This document shows, one piece after another, positions 1-6,346 of a DNA stretch of 8,259 nucleotides (position 1 is its first letter; the number at the start of each line of letters is the position of its first letter). A program made the translations under genes and the position numbers. This DNA is from Caulobacter sp. (GTDB lineage Bacteria > Pseudomonadota > Alphaproteobacteria > Caulobacterales > Caulobacteraceae): assembly GCA_014378155.1 (NCBI GenBank), contig JACMOF010000249.1, positions 1 to 8,259 on the forward strand. Direction: 5' to 3'. The notes under the pieces were generated by a model that saw only the letters and a program-made list of their open reading frames with translations, was not told where the DNA came from and did not search any database.

Positions 1-1
1 C

Positions 2-160
2 GGTGCTTGCTCTGCCTGCCTGACCTGTCATGTGTCGGCCATCCCGAGCAGTGCGGTAATGTTGCAAGCGTTCGCGCTGCCCCGTGCCGCACCCCCGCTG
101 GAGCGTCGCCGCTTTGCCAGCGCCGACACGGCACCGAGCCAAAAACCACCGATTTCCTGA
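2..160 (+). CDS. C-terminal tail of an unidentified upstream gene (partial)
   Basis: Frame 2 is open from the window edge to a TGA at 158-160, about 52 residues, and is closely followed by a terminator-like hairpin, as expected for a gene end. The visible part opens with a cysteine cluster, C-x2-C-x2-C-H (residues 3-10 of the fragment), and ends in a Pro/Ala/Arg-rich tail finishing KPPIS. The CxxCH within it has the form of a haem c attachment site. The short Cys-rich-then-Pro-rich layout also recalls small exported proteins of the DUF2946 type found near metal genes. I cannot choose between these and do not name a function. The start lies outside the window, and an in-frame ATG at 59 is too internal to be convincing. 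The frame could also be chance in high-GC DNA; the terminator position is the main support. Confidence 0.4.
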   Translation, partial: GACSACLTCHVSAIPSSAVMLQAFALPRAAPPLERRRFASADTAPSQKPPIS

Positions 161-164
161 CATC

Positions 165-190
165 AAGGCCCAAACTGGGCCTTTACTTTG
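165..190 (+). terminator. Rho-independent terminator-like hairpin
   Basis: A perfect 8-bp stem AAGGCCCA (165-172) / TGGGCCTT (176-183) has a 3-nt AAC loop and is followed by an interrupted T-run (TTACTTT). It starts 5 nt after the TGA at 158-160, which fits termination of the upstream + strand gene. The T-tract is imperfect and there is no T-run on the other strand, so a + strand terminator is the better reading. Confidence 0.55.
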
Positions 191-256
191 CCACTTGGCC
201 TGGCCACACAGCTAGCGCCAGGCGAACCGGGCTTACAGCCCGCCTTGCATCCCGTC

Positions 257-261
257 AGGAG
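257..261 (+). promoter_or_regulatory. Shine-Dalgarno for the GTG start at 269
   Basis: AGGAG lies 7 nt upstream of GTG 269-271. It decides that start over the in-frame ATG at 188, which would place about 27 uncharacteristic residues ahead of a clear signal peptide. Confidence 0.6.
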
Positions 262-268
262 AATCTTT

Positions 269-421
269 GTGAACACCCATTTTTTCATGGCCGCTTATGG
301 TCTGGCAAGCCTGCTTGGCATGGCCGCTCACGCCCAGCCAGCGGCTCCACCCCCACCACCCCCCCCCCCACCCCCCGCCCCGCCCCCCCCCCCACCACCC
401 CCCCCCCGCGGCGGGGGGGCC
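269..421 (+). pseudogene. Start of an exported proline-rich protein, broken at a poly-C tract
   Basis: The GTG start has a good Shine-Dalgarno. The first 22 residues read as a signal peptide: short N-region MNTH, hydrophobic core from FFMAAYG to LLGMAA, and a signal peptidase I-type AHA|Q site. The mature protein begins QPAA and enters a run of about 20 prolines interrupted by one alanine (from about 347 to 406). At 407 the frame turns into RGGGAR from a G-run, then continues as compositionally unconvincing sequence to a stop at 614-616 inside parE in another frame. That overlap cannot be real coding, so the body of the protein is missing. A proline-rich segment just after the signal peptide is common in periplasmic and outer-membrane proteins, but the family cannot be told from this fragment. 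Either the gene is truncated in this strain or the contig is wrong at the homopolymer. Confidence 0.5.
347..419 (+). repeat. Low-complexity poly-C tract ending in a C/G foldback
   Basis: From 347 to 407 the + strand is almost only C, with scattered A and G (longest pure C runs 9-11). It ends in a perfect foldback: C7G (401-408), loop CGG, CG7 (412-419). On the - strand the tract has many G-runs separated by short T/TGGT/C loops, a sequence able to form G-quadruplexes. It codes for polyproline in the frame of the gene starting at 269. Such tracts are prone to replication slippage and to sequencing or assembly error. Confidence 0.85.
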
Positions 422-527
422 CGTAACGTTTTGCGTTCCTGTGCGCGGACGACCACGCCGCATTGCGTTCCCACGCCGGGGGATTCATACCGGGGCCAGT
501 CAGAATCGCCCCACCTTGACGGGTCCC

Positions 528-2591
528 ATGCCCAAGCCTTCCGCCCTGCCTCAGGCGTCCCTGTTCGACGACGCGCTGAACCCGCCGGCCGCCCCGCCGC
601 TGGCGGAAAGCCATGAGCCGCGCCCGGATCCGGCGATCGTCGGGGGCAAGTCGGCGGTCGGCGGCTATTCCGCCAAGGACATCGAAGTCCTCGAGGGGCT
701 GGAGCCGGTGCGCAAGCGGCCCGGCATGTACATCGGCGGCACCGATGAGCGGGCGCTGCACCACCTCTTCGCCGAGGTGCTCGACAACTCGATGGATGAG
801 GCCGTGGCCGGCCACGCCAAGATCATCTCCGTCCGCCTGGACGCCGACGGCATGCTCACCGTCACCGACGACGGCCGCGGCATTCCCGTCGACCCGCACC
901 CCAAGCATCCGGGCAAGTCGGCGCTGGAGGTCATCATGACCGTCCTGCACTCCGGCGGAAAATTCTCCGGCAAGGCCTACGAGACCTCCGGCGGCCTGCA
1001 CGGCGTCGGCATCTCGGTGGTCAACGCGCTCTCGGAGCGGGTCGAGGTCACCGCCTGGAAGGACGGCTTCGAATGGCGCCAGGCCTTTACCCGCGGCAAG
1101 CCCTTGGGCGGGATCGAAAAGCTCGGCCCGACCCGCAAGCACGGCACCGCCATCGCCTTCCAGCCCGACCCGGTGATCTTCGGCGAGGGCGTCGCTTTCA
1201 AGCCGGCCCGCCTCTACCGGATGGCGCGGTCCAAGGCCTATCTGTTCGGCGGCGTCGAGATCCGCTGGTCCTGCGACCCCTCCCGCATCCACGACCAGAC
1301 GCCGGCCGAGGCGGTGTTCCGCTTCCCCAACGGCCTGGCCGACTTCCTGGCCGAGCGCGTCAAGGGCATCGAGACGGTCACGCCAGAGCCGTTCGCGGGC
1401 CGCTGGGAACGCCCGGGCGAGACCGGCAAGGTCGAGTGGGCGATCGCCTGGACCCCGGCCGGCTTCGGCGAGGCCGACGGCTTCATGCAATCCTACTGCA
1501 ACACCGTGCCGACGCCCGAAGGCGGCACGCACGAGAGCGGATTTCGCGCCGCGCTCACCCGCTCGCTGAAAACCTACGCCGAACTCACCGGTGAGAAGCG
1601 CGGGGCGATCCTGACCGCCGAGGACGTGGTCGCACAGGCCGGCGCGCTGGTCAGCGTCTTCGTCGCCAATCCTGAGTTCCAGGGCCAGACCAAGGAGCGC
1701 CTGTCGTCCTCCGACGCCCAGCGGCTGGTGGAAAAAGCCCTCGCCGATCCGTTCGACCACTGGCTGACCGCCCAGCCGAAGGCCGCCTCCGCCCTGCTCG
1801 AATTCGTCATCGAGCGGGCCGAGGAACGCCTGAAGCGCCGCAAGGACAAGGAAGTCTCCCGCGCCTCGGCGACCCGCAAGCTGCGCCTGCCCGGCAAGCT
1901 CGCCGACTGCTCCGGCAACGCCATCAACGGCACCGAGATCTTCCTGGTCGAAGGCGACAGCGCCGGCGGCTCCGCCAAACAGGCCCGCGACCGCAAGAGC
2001 CAGGCGATCCTGCCCCTGCGCGGCAAGATCCTGAACGTGGCCTCGGCCACCCTCGACAAAATGGGCGCAAACAAGGAACTCACCGACCTGCTGCTGGCGC
2101 TGGGCGTCCAGGCGGGATCGAAGTTCAAGGAAGAGGACCTGCGCTACGACCGCGTGGTGATCATGACCGACGCCGACGTCGACGGCGCCCACATCGCCAG
2201 CCTGCTGATCACCTTCTTCTACCGGACGATGCCCGAGATGATCCGTTCGGGCCGGCTCTTTCTGGCGCTGCCGCCGCTCTACCGGATCAGCCACGGCGGC
2301 AAGGCGATCTATGCCCGCGACGACGCCCACCGCGACGAGCTGCTTGCCACCGAGTTCAAGGGCAAGAAGCCCGAGATCAGCCGCTTCAAGGGCCTTGGCG
2401 AAATGATGCCGGCGCAGTTGAAGGAGACCACCATGGATCCTTCCAAACGCACGCTCGCCCGCGTCACCCTGCCCCGCTCCGAGGAAATCGTGCAGGATCT
2501 GGTCGAGGCGCTGATGGGCCGCAAGCCCGAGCTTCGCTTTCAGTTCATCCAGGAAAACGCCGAGTTCGCGGTCGCGGACTTGGACGTCTAG
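528..2591 (+). CDS. parE: DNA topoisomerase IV subunit B (ParE)
   Basis: This is the ATPase subunit of topoisomerase IV, which works with ParC to unlink replicated chromosomes and relax supercoils in the cytoplasm. It is 687 aa, normal for alphaproteobacterial ParE. An Ala/Pro-rich leader (1-46) precedes the GHKL ATPase domain: LEGLEPVRKRPGMYIGG (55-71), the ATP/Mg helix EVLDNSMDEA (83-92, catalytic E83 and N87), DDGRGIP, and the SGGLHGVGISVVNALSE lid. The transducer domain carries the QTK loop (387-389). The Toprim domain has EGDSAGG (475-481) and the metal-binding DADVD (548-552), followed by FKGLGEM. It is ParE rather than GyrB because it is short and lacks a large insert after Toprim, and it has the CNTVPTPEGGTHE and AKQARDRK forms. 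ATG 528 is the first good start. Its ribosome-binding site is weak, and the open frame further upstream runs through the poly-C tract and is not credible. No clear promoter was found in 423-527. Confidence 0.96.
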   Translation: MPKPSALPQASLFDDALNPPAAPPLAESHEPRPDPAIVGGKSAVGGYSAKDIEVLEGLEPVRKRPGMYIGGTDERALHHLFAEVLDNSMDEAVAGHAKIISVRLDADGMLTVTDDGRGIPVDPHPKHPGKSALEVIMTVLHSGGKFSGKAYETSGGLHGVGISVVNALSERVEVTAWKDGFEWRQAFTRGKPLGGIEKLGPTRKHGTAIAFQPDPVIFGEGVAFKPARLYRMARSKAYLFGGVEIRWSCDPSRIHDQTPAEAVFRFPNGLADFLAERVKGIETVTPEPFAGRWERPGETGKVEWAIAWTPAGFGEADGFMQSYCNTVPTPEGGTHESGFRAALTRSLKTYAELTGEKRGAILTAEDVVAQAGALVSVFVANPEFQGQTKERLSSSDAQRLVEKALADPFDHWLTAQPKAASALLEFVIERAEERLKRRKDKEVSRASATRKLRLPGKLADCSGNAINGTEIFLVEGDSAGGSAKQARDRKSQAILPLRGKILNVASATLDKMGANKELTDLLLALGVQAGSKFKEEDLRYDRVVIMTDADVDGAHIASLLITFFYRTMPEMIRSGRLFLALPPLYRISHGGKAIYARDDAHRDELLATEFKGKKPEISRFKGLGEMMPAQLKETTMDPSKRTLARVTLPRSEEIVQDLVEALMGRKPELRFQFIQENAEFAVADLDV

Positions 2592-2637
2592 GAACAACCT
2601 TCACCGCCGCGCGTTCCCTCCGGCAACGGAGAACCTG

Positions 2638-3063
2638 ATGGCCAAGAAGATGAAGTCCCTGCTGCCCAAACGGATCGGCAAGGTCAAGATCGGCAAGTCG
2701 ACGCGCAAGGGCGCGCTCGCCGATTTCCTGACCTCAAAGGCCGGCTTGGCCCTGATTGCCGAGGCGGTCATGGCGGCCGGGACGCTGACCGCCGTCAAGC
2801 TCAAGGACAATCCCAGGGTCCGCGGCGCGGTCGCCACCGCCAAGACCAAGAGCGTCAAGGCCGGCCACGACGCCAGGGAAGCCATCAGCTATGCGGTCGG
2901 GGAGGCCGTTCGCAGCTTTTCCAGCGCCCTTCATCGCCTTCCCGCCGATCGCGCGCCGGTCGCCGACGCCCCCGTCTGGTCGCCGCTCAAGCCTGCCCCC
3001 GCGCCCAAGTCAACCAAGCCACGGACCCGCCGCACGACGCCGGCCGGCGCCCCTCCAGCCTGA
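2638..3063 (+). CDS. Small basic protein of unknown function, downstream of parE
   Basis: 141 aa, starting at ATG 2638 with a GGAGA Shine-Dalgarno at 2628-2632. The gap to the parE stop is only 46 bp with no terminator, so co-transcription with parE is likely (inference). Residues 1-25 are strongly basic (MAKKMKSLLPKRIGKVKIGK...TRKG). Residues 36-55 form an Ala/Leu-rich apolar stretch, too weak and too short of flanking features to call a firm membrane segment. Residues 56-100 are a mixed, probably helical region. From about 101 the chain is a Pro/Ala/Lys/Arg-rich, disordered-looking tail ending in A. The Lys/Ala/Pro character resembles histone-H1-like or other nucleic-acid-associated proteins, but composition alone does not prove DNA binding. 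I do not recognise a family. The good ribosome-binding site and GC-rich third positions support real coding. Confidence 0.75.
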   Translation: MAKKMKSLLPKRIGKVKIGKSTRKGALADFLTSKAGLALIAEAVMAAGTLTAVKLKDNPRVRGAVATAKTKSVKAGHDAREAISYAVGEAVRSFSSALHRLPADRAPVADAPVWSPLKPAPAPKSTKPRTRRTTPAGAPPA

Positions 3064-3116
3064 GACTTGGCCCCGCCAGGTGCCCGAAATCGCGACGCCC
3101 TGGCGACACCTTTGAA

Positions 3117-3148
3117 CCGCTAAGTTCTTCCACGCGTTGACTTAGCGG
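3117..3148. promoter_or_regulatory. Perfect 9-bp inverted repeat overlapping a candidate promoter
   Basis: CCGCTAAGT (3117-3125) and ACTTAGCGG (3140-3148) are exact reverse complements separated by 14 nt. The right arm overlaps the -35-like TTGACT (3137-3142) upstream of the helicase. It could be an operator for a dimeric repressor, or an RNA stem at the end of the parE/small-gene transcript. No T-run follows, so a classic terminator is less likely. Confidence 0.5.
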
Positions 3149-3164
3149 AGTTGGACCGTATCTT
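3137..3164 (+). promoter_or_regulatory. Candidate promoter of the DEAD-box helicase gene
   Basis: TTGACT (3137-3142), a 16-nt spacer and TATCTT (3159-3164) form a reasonable sigma-70-like promoter in the only sizeable gap before the helicase. It predicts a 5' leader of about 75-80 nt. The call rests on motif match only. Confidence 0.4.
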
Positions 3165-3247
3165 CCGCCCCGCGGGACGATATCCGTCAGCGCCGCCGTG
3201 GGCGCTCTTCCCTAATCCAGGGACGGGGCCCGCCTCACCTGTAACGA

Positions 3248-5014
3248 ATGACCGAATTTTCAGAACTGGGCCTTTCGCCCGCGACCCTTCAGGCTGTCGC
3301 CGACACCGGCTACACCACCGCAACACCGATCCAGGCCGAGGCCATCCCCTATGCCCTGAACGGGCGTGACGTGCTGGGCATCGCCCAGACCGGGACCGGA
3401 AAGACCGCCGCCTTCACCCTTCCGATGATCGACCGGCTGAAGGCCGGACGCTCCAAGGCCCGCATGCCGCGCGCCCTGGTCATCGCCCCCACCCGGGAAC
3501 TGGCCGACCAGGTCTCGATGTCCTTCGAGAAGTACGCCAAGGGCCAGAAGCTCTCCTGGGCGCTCCTGATCGGCGGGGTTTCCTTCTCCGACCAGGAATT
3601 GAAACTCGACCGCGGCGTCGACGTCCTGATCGCCACCCCCGGCCGGCTGCTCGACCACTTCGAGCGCGGCAAGCTCCTGATGACCGGCGTGCAGATCATG
3701 GTGGTCGACGAAGCCGACCGCATGCTCGACATGGGCTTCATCCCGGACCTGGAGCGCATCTTCAAGCTGACCCCGGTCAAGAAGCAGACGCTGTTCTTCT
3801 CCGCGACCATGCCGCCGGAGATCACCCGGCTCACCAAGCAGTTCCTCAACGACCCGATCCGCATCGAGGCCTCGCGCCCGGCGACCACGGCCGACACCAT
3901 CACCCAGTATCTGGTCCGGGTGCCGACCCAGGATCACAAGGCCAAGCGCACGGCGCTGCGCGCCCTGATCGAACGGGCCGACGTGAAGAACGGCATCATC
4001 TTCTGCAACCGCAAGTCCGAAGTCGACATCGTCGCCAAGTCGCTGAAGACCCACGGCCATGACGCCGCCCCGATCCATGGCGACCTCGACCAACAGACCC
4101 GGATGCGCACGCTGGACAGCTTCCGCAAGGGTACGCTGAAGCTGCTTTGCGCCTCTGACGTCGCCGCGCGCGGGCTCGACATCCCGGACGTCAGCCACGT
4201 CTTCAACTACGACGTCCCCAGCCACGCCGACGACTATGTCCACCGCATCGGCCGCACCGGCCGCGCGGGAAAGTCCGGCCAGACCTTCATGCTTTCCACG
4301 CCGGGCGACGCCAAGAACCTCGAAAAAGTGCTGAAGCTGATCGGCAAGGTTCCGGAAGAGATCGTGCTCGACATCGACTGGTCCTCGATCAAGGACGAGC
4401 CCCGCGCCAAAGGCGGCCGCGATGGCGGCCGTGGCGGAGACCGTGGACGTTCCGGCCCCACCCCGCGCGACCGCGACCGCCGTCCGCGCCCGGTTCCGGA
4501 GCACGGTCAGACCGCGTCGATGGAACCCTTCAATCCATCCGCGGAGATCATCCAGTCTTCCGAGACGCCGGCTCCGCCGGCCGAACGCACCGAGCGTCCG
4601 GCTCGCGGCCGCAATCGCCGTGGTTCCGAACCGCGCCCGGCGCCAGCCGAGGCCGCGCCCGCGCCGCTGGAAGCCGCCGCCGCCTCGGCTCCTGAGCGCC
4701 AGGACGCCAGACCGCCCCGCGAACGCCAGGAGCGCTCGGAACGCCGTCCCGAACGTGACCGCGGCCCCCGTCCCCAAGGTGATCGGCCCCAAGGTGATCG
4801 CCCGCAGGGTGACCGGCCGCAAACGGACCGCCCCCAAGGCGACCGCCCGCAGGCCGAGCGCGCGCCGCGTGACGAGCCGCGCCGCGACCGGCCGGAACGC
4901 AGCCGCGACCGCCAGCCCCGCGACCGCGACGACGGCGATGACGGCGTCGTCGGCTTCGGCCACGACGTGCCCGCCTTCCTAGCCAAACCGCCCCCGCCAA
5001 GATCGGACGACTGA
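3248..5014 (+). CDS. DEAD-box ATP-dependent RNA helicase, RhlE-like, with long disordered C-terminal tail
   Basis: This is an ATP-dependent RNA unwinding/remodelling enzyme of the cytoplasm; relatives act in ribosome assembly, cold adaptation and RNA decay. It has 588 aa. All core motifs are present: Q motif (F4 to Q29), motif I AQTGTGKT (46-53), Ia PTRELA (81-86), motif II DEAD (154-157) in VVDEADRMLDMGF, motif III SAT (185-187), motif V DVAARGLD (304-311) and motif VI HRIGRTGR (332-339). The sequence around motifs I and II is RhlE-like. The core ends near 380. The remaining 200 residues are Arg/Pro/Asp/Gly-rich: an RGG-type block at 389-401, six PQGDR-like pentapeptides (509-538), acidic/basic RD stretches, and a terminal hydrophobic patch GFGHDVPAFL. 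Such tails usually bind RNA or partner proteins. ATG 3248 sets the Q motif at the usual place, though its Shine-Dalgarno is poor. The gene appears to be transcribed from its own promoter at about 3137-3164. Confidence 0.95.
   Translation: MTEFSELGLSPATLQAVADTGYTTATPIQAEAIPYALNGRDVLGIAQTGTGKTAAFTLPMIDRLKAGRSKARMPRALVIAPTRELADQVSMSFEKYAKGQKLSWALLIGGVSFSDQELKLDRGVDVLIATPGRLLDHFERGKLLMTGVQIMVVDEADRMLDMGFIPDLERIFKLTPVKKQTLFFSATMPPEITRLTKQFLNDPIRIEASRPATTADTITQYLVRVPTQDHKAKRTALRALIERADVKNGIIFCNRKSEVDIVAKSLKTHGHDAAPIHGDLDQQTRMRTLDSFRKGTLKLLCASDVAARGLDIPDVSHVFNYDVPSHADDYVHRIGRTGRAGKSGQTFMLSTPGDAKNLEKVLKLIGKVPEEIVLDIDWSSIKDEPRAKGGRDGGRGGDRGRSGPTPRDRDRRPRPVPEHGQTASMEPFNPSAEIIQSSETPAPPAERTERPARGRNRRGSEPRPAPAEAAPAPLEAAAASAPERQDARPPRERQERSERRPERDRGPRPQGDRPQGDRPQGDRPQTDRPQGDRPQAERAPRDEPRRDRPERSRDRQPRDRDDGDDGVVGFGHDVPAFLAKPPPPRSDD
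4772..4861 (+). repeat. Six in-frame 15-bp tandem repeats coding PQGDR-like pentapeptides
   Basis: Six consecutive 15-bp units in the helicase tail code PQGDR x3, PQTDR, PQGDR, PQAER (residues 509-538). The first two DNA units are nearly identical and the later ones differ mostly at third positions. Repeat number is likely to vary between strains through slippage (inference). Confidence 0.85.
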
Positions 5015-5134
5015 CACCGGGCCAAGCCCTGCGACAATCGGCGGTAGAGTGGCTTAACTCGGTGTTTGTGCTTCGGACCTAAACTTAGTCCTCGCATAGG
5101 CAACCGTCGGTCGCCTCTTGAGGACGCAGAAGCC

Positions 5135-6196
5135 ATGTCCGCGGACATCGAAACCTCGCTGCGCGGCCCCCAGTCCTACGAACTGGCTCAACGGGCCGTC
5201 GAGGTCATGGAATCCCACGGCGTCTGGCCGACCATCCGCAATTTCGAGCTCTGGGTGCACTATGTGGGCCTCAAGACGAGCCCGCTGGCCGAAGAGATCG
5301 AGCGCCTGATCGCCGCCGGAGAGCCCTTCACCGAAAGCGTCGGTGAGGCGCTCGCCGCCCGGTTCCTGCCCGACTCCAAACGCAACGGCGAAATCCTCGA
5401 CGCCGGCGATGCCTTGTCTCGCGAGCTGCAGTCCGTCGCCGTGGCCATCGAGTCCGCTCAGAAGACCAGCGCCATCTACGGCGAACAGTTGGCGTCGGCT
5501 TCCGAAACCCTGGCCGGTCAGGATGTCGCCAAGGCCAAGTCGGTGATCGACGACCTGGCCACGGCCACCCGTGCGGTCCAGGCCCAGAACAAGCAGCTGG
5601 CGACCCAGCTGGGCGAAACCAACGCCGAGCTCACCCGGCTGCGCGAGAACCTGGAACAGGTCCGCCGCGACGCCATGACCGACGGCCTCACCAACCTCGC
5701 CAATCGCAAGTCGTTCGACGAAGCGCTGGAAGCCGCCTGCACTGAGGCCGACGCCAACAACCAGCCGCTCTGCCTCGGCATTATCGACATCGACCATTTC
5801 AAGGGCTTCAACGACACCTGGGGCCACCAGATCGGCGACCAGGTGCTGCGCTATGTCTCCAGCGTCATCGGCCGCATGGGCGCATTCCCGCGCCTGGCCG
5901 CCCGCTACGGCGGCGAGGAGTTCGCGGTGATCTTCCCGGCCGAGCAGACCGCCAGCGCGCACGCCGTGCTGGAAGAAATCCGGCTGGAAGTCTCCTCTCG
6001 CGCCCTGAAGCGCCGCTCGACCAACGAAGACCTGGGCGCCATGACCGTCTCCTCCGGCATTGCCCTTCGGCTGCCGGGCGAACCCTCGGCCAACCTCCTG
6101 GAACGCGCCGACACGGCCCTCTACGCCTCCAAACACGCCGGCCGCAACCGCACCACCATCGCCGCCCCGCCCCCCGCCACTGCCGTCGCAGCGTAG
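5135..6196 (+). CDS. Diguanylate cyclase (GGDEF domain, soluble, N-terminal coiled coil)
   Basis: It makes the second messenger cyclic di-GMP from two GTP. The protein has 353 aa and no signal peptide or membrane segment, so it should be cytoplasmic. Residues 1-70 form an N-terminal module (YELAQRAVEVMESHGVWPT, then FELWVHYV) seen ahead of GGDEF domains in alphaproteobacteria. Residues 75-180 are Ala/Gln/Glu/Leu-rich and look like a coiled coil that would drive dimerisation. The GGDEF domain begins at the DGLTNLANR linker (183-191). It has Mg-binding D218 in IDIDHFK, guanine-contacting N226, and the active-site form GGEEF (259-263), which is catalytically competent. The inhibitory I-site RxxD is absent: the matching position reads AFPR. 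The layout resembles Caulobacter DgcB but orthology is not shown. ATG 5135 has GAGGA at 5120-5124. An in-frame TTG at 5066 would add 23 unconvincing residues and is not preferred. Confidence 0.93.
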   Translation: MSADIETSLRGPQSYELAQRAVEVMESHGVWPTIRNFELWVHYVGLKTSPLAEEIERLIAAGEPFTESVGEALAARFLPDSKRNGEILDAGDALSRELQSVAVAIESAQKTSAIYGEQLASASETLAGQDVAKAKSVIDDLATATRAVQAQNKQLATQLGETNAELTRLRENLEQVRRDAMTDGLTNLANRKSFDEALEAACTEADANNQPLCLGIIDIDHFKGFNDTWGHQIGDQVLRYVSSVIGRMGAFPRLAARYGGEEFAVIFPAEQTASAHAVLEEIRLEVSSRALKRRSTNEDLGAMTVSSGIALRLPGEPSANLLERADTALYASKHAGRNRTTIAAPPPATAVAA

Positions 6197-6207
6197 GCCG
6201 CCATTTT

Positions 6208-6240
6208 CCTTCTCCCTCCTGTGGAGACAAGGGCCGCCAC
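6208..6240. repeat. Possible degenerate copy of the Caulobacterales palindromic repeat
   Basis: Just after the GGDEF stop, CCTTCTCCCTCCTGTGG followed by AGACAAGGGCCGCC can fold (CCTT 6208-6211 with AAGG 6229-6232; CTCC 6216-6219 with GGAG 6223-6226). It resembles the first half of the element at 8059-8114 (CCTTCTCCCC..TGTGGG..AAGG.GGCC). The match is partial and could be a decayed copy or a chance terminator-like stem; no T-run follows. The rest of the 150-bp gap up to the next ribosome-binding site shows no gene. Confidence 0.35.
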
Positions 6241-6334
6241 ACGCCTGACCTTGCCCAACACCCGCGGTACACAAGCTTTCCGCTAGGCTGACGCCGGGGT
6301 ATCCTCCGTTAAGTCGGGTCCAACGAGATCCGGC

Positions 6335-6340
6335 AGGAGG
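6335..6340 (+). promoter_or_regulatory. Strong Shine-Dalgarno for the enoyl-CoA hydratase/isomerase gene
   Basis: A full AGGAGG lies 6 nt before ATG 6347. An ATG at 6342 is too close and out of frame, so 6347 is the start. It is the strongest ribosome-binding site in the window. Confidence 0.8.
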
Positions 6341-6346
6341 AATGCC

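Noticed and set aside
463..490. TTGCGT...CATACC as a parE promoter; also a 9-bp direct repeat TTGCGTTCC at 431 and 463
   Set aside because: The -10 match is poor and the direct repeat is short. The 105-bp gap may also be next to a bad junction, so no promoter is called.
285..2597. 770-aa open frame on the - strand opposite parE
   Set aside because: It is antisense to a fully conserved ParE in a phase that stays open in high-GC DNA, and its translation is low-complexity Gly/Ala/Arg/Leu with no motif.
3074..3105. 7-bp inverted repeat CGCCAGG / CCTGGCG after the small basic gene, possible terminator
   Set aside because: The 18-nt loop is long and no T-run follows, so it is too weak to list as a terminator.
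3260..4963. 567-aa open frame on the - strand opposite the helicase
   Set aside because: Mirror of the helicase coding sequence; all DEAD-box motifs are on the + strand.
5019..5029. GGGC-CAA-GCCC hairpin after the helicase stop
   Set aside because: Only 4 bp and no T-run; expected often in DNA of this composition.
5054..5085. TTAACT / TAAACT as a promoter for the GGDEF gene
   Set aside because: Spacing of 20 nt is outside the usual range; not strong enough to list.
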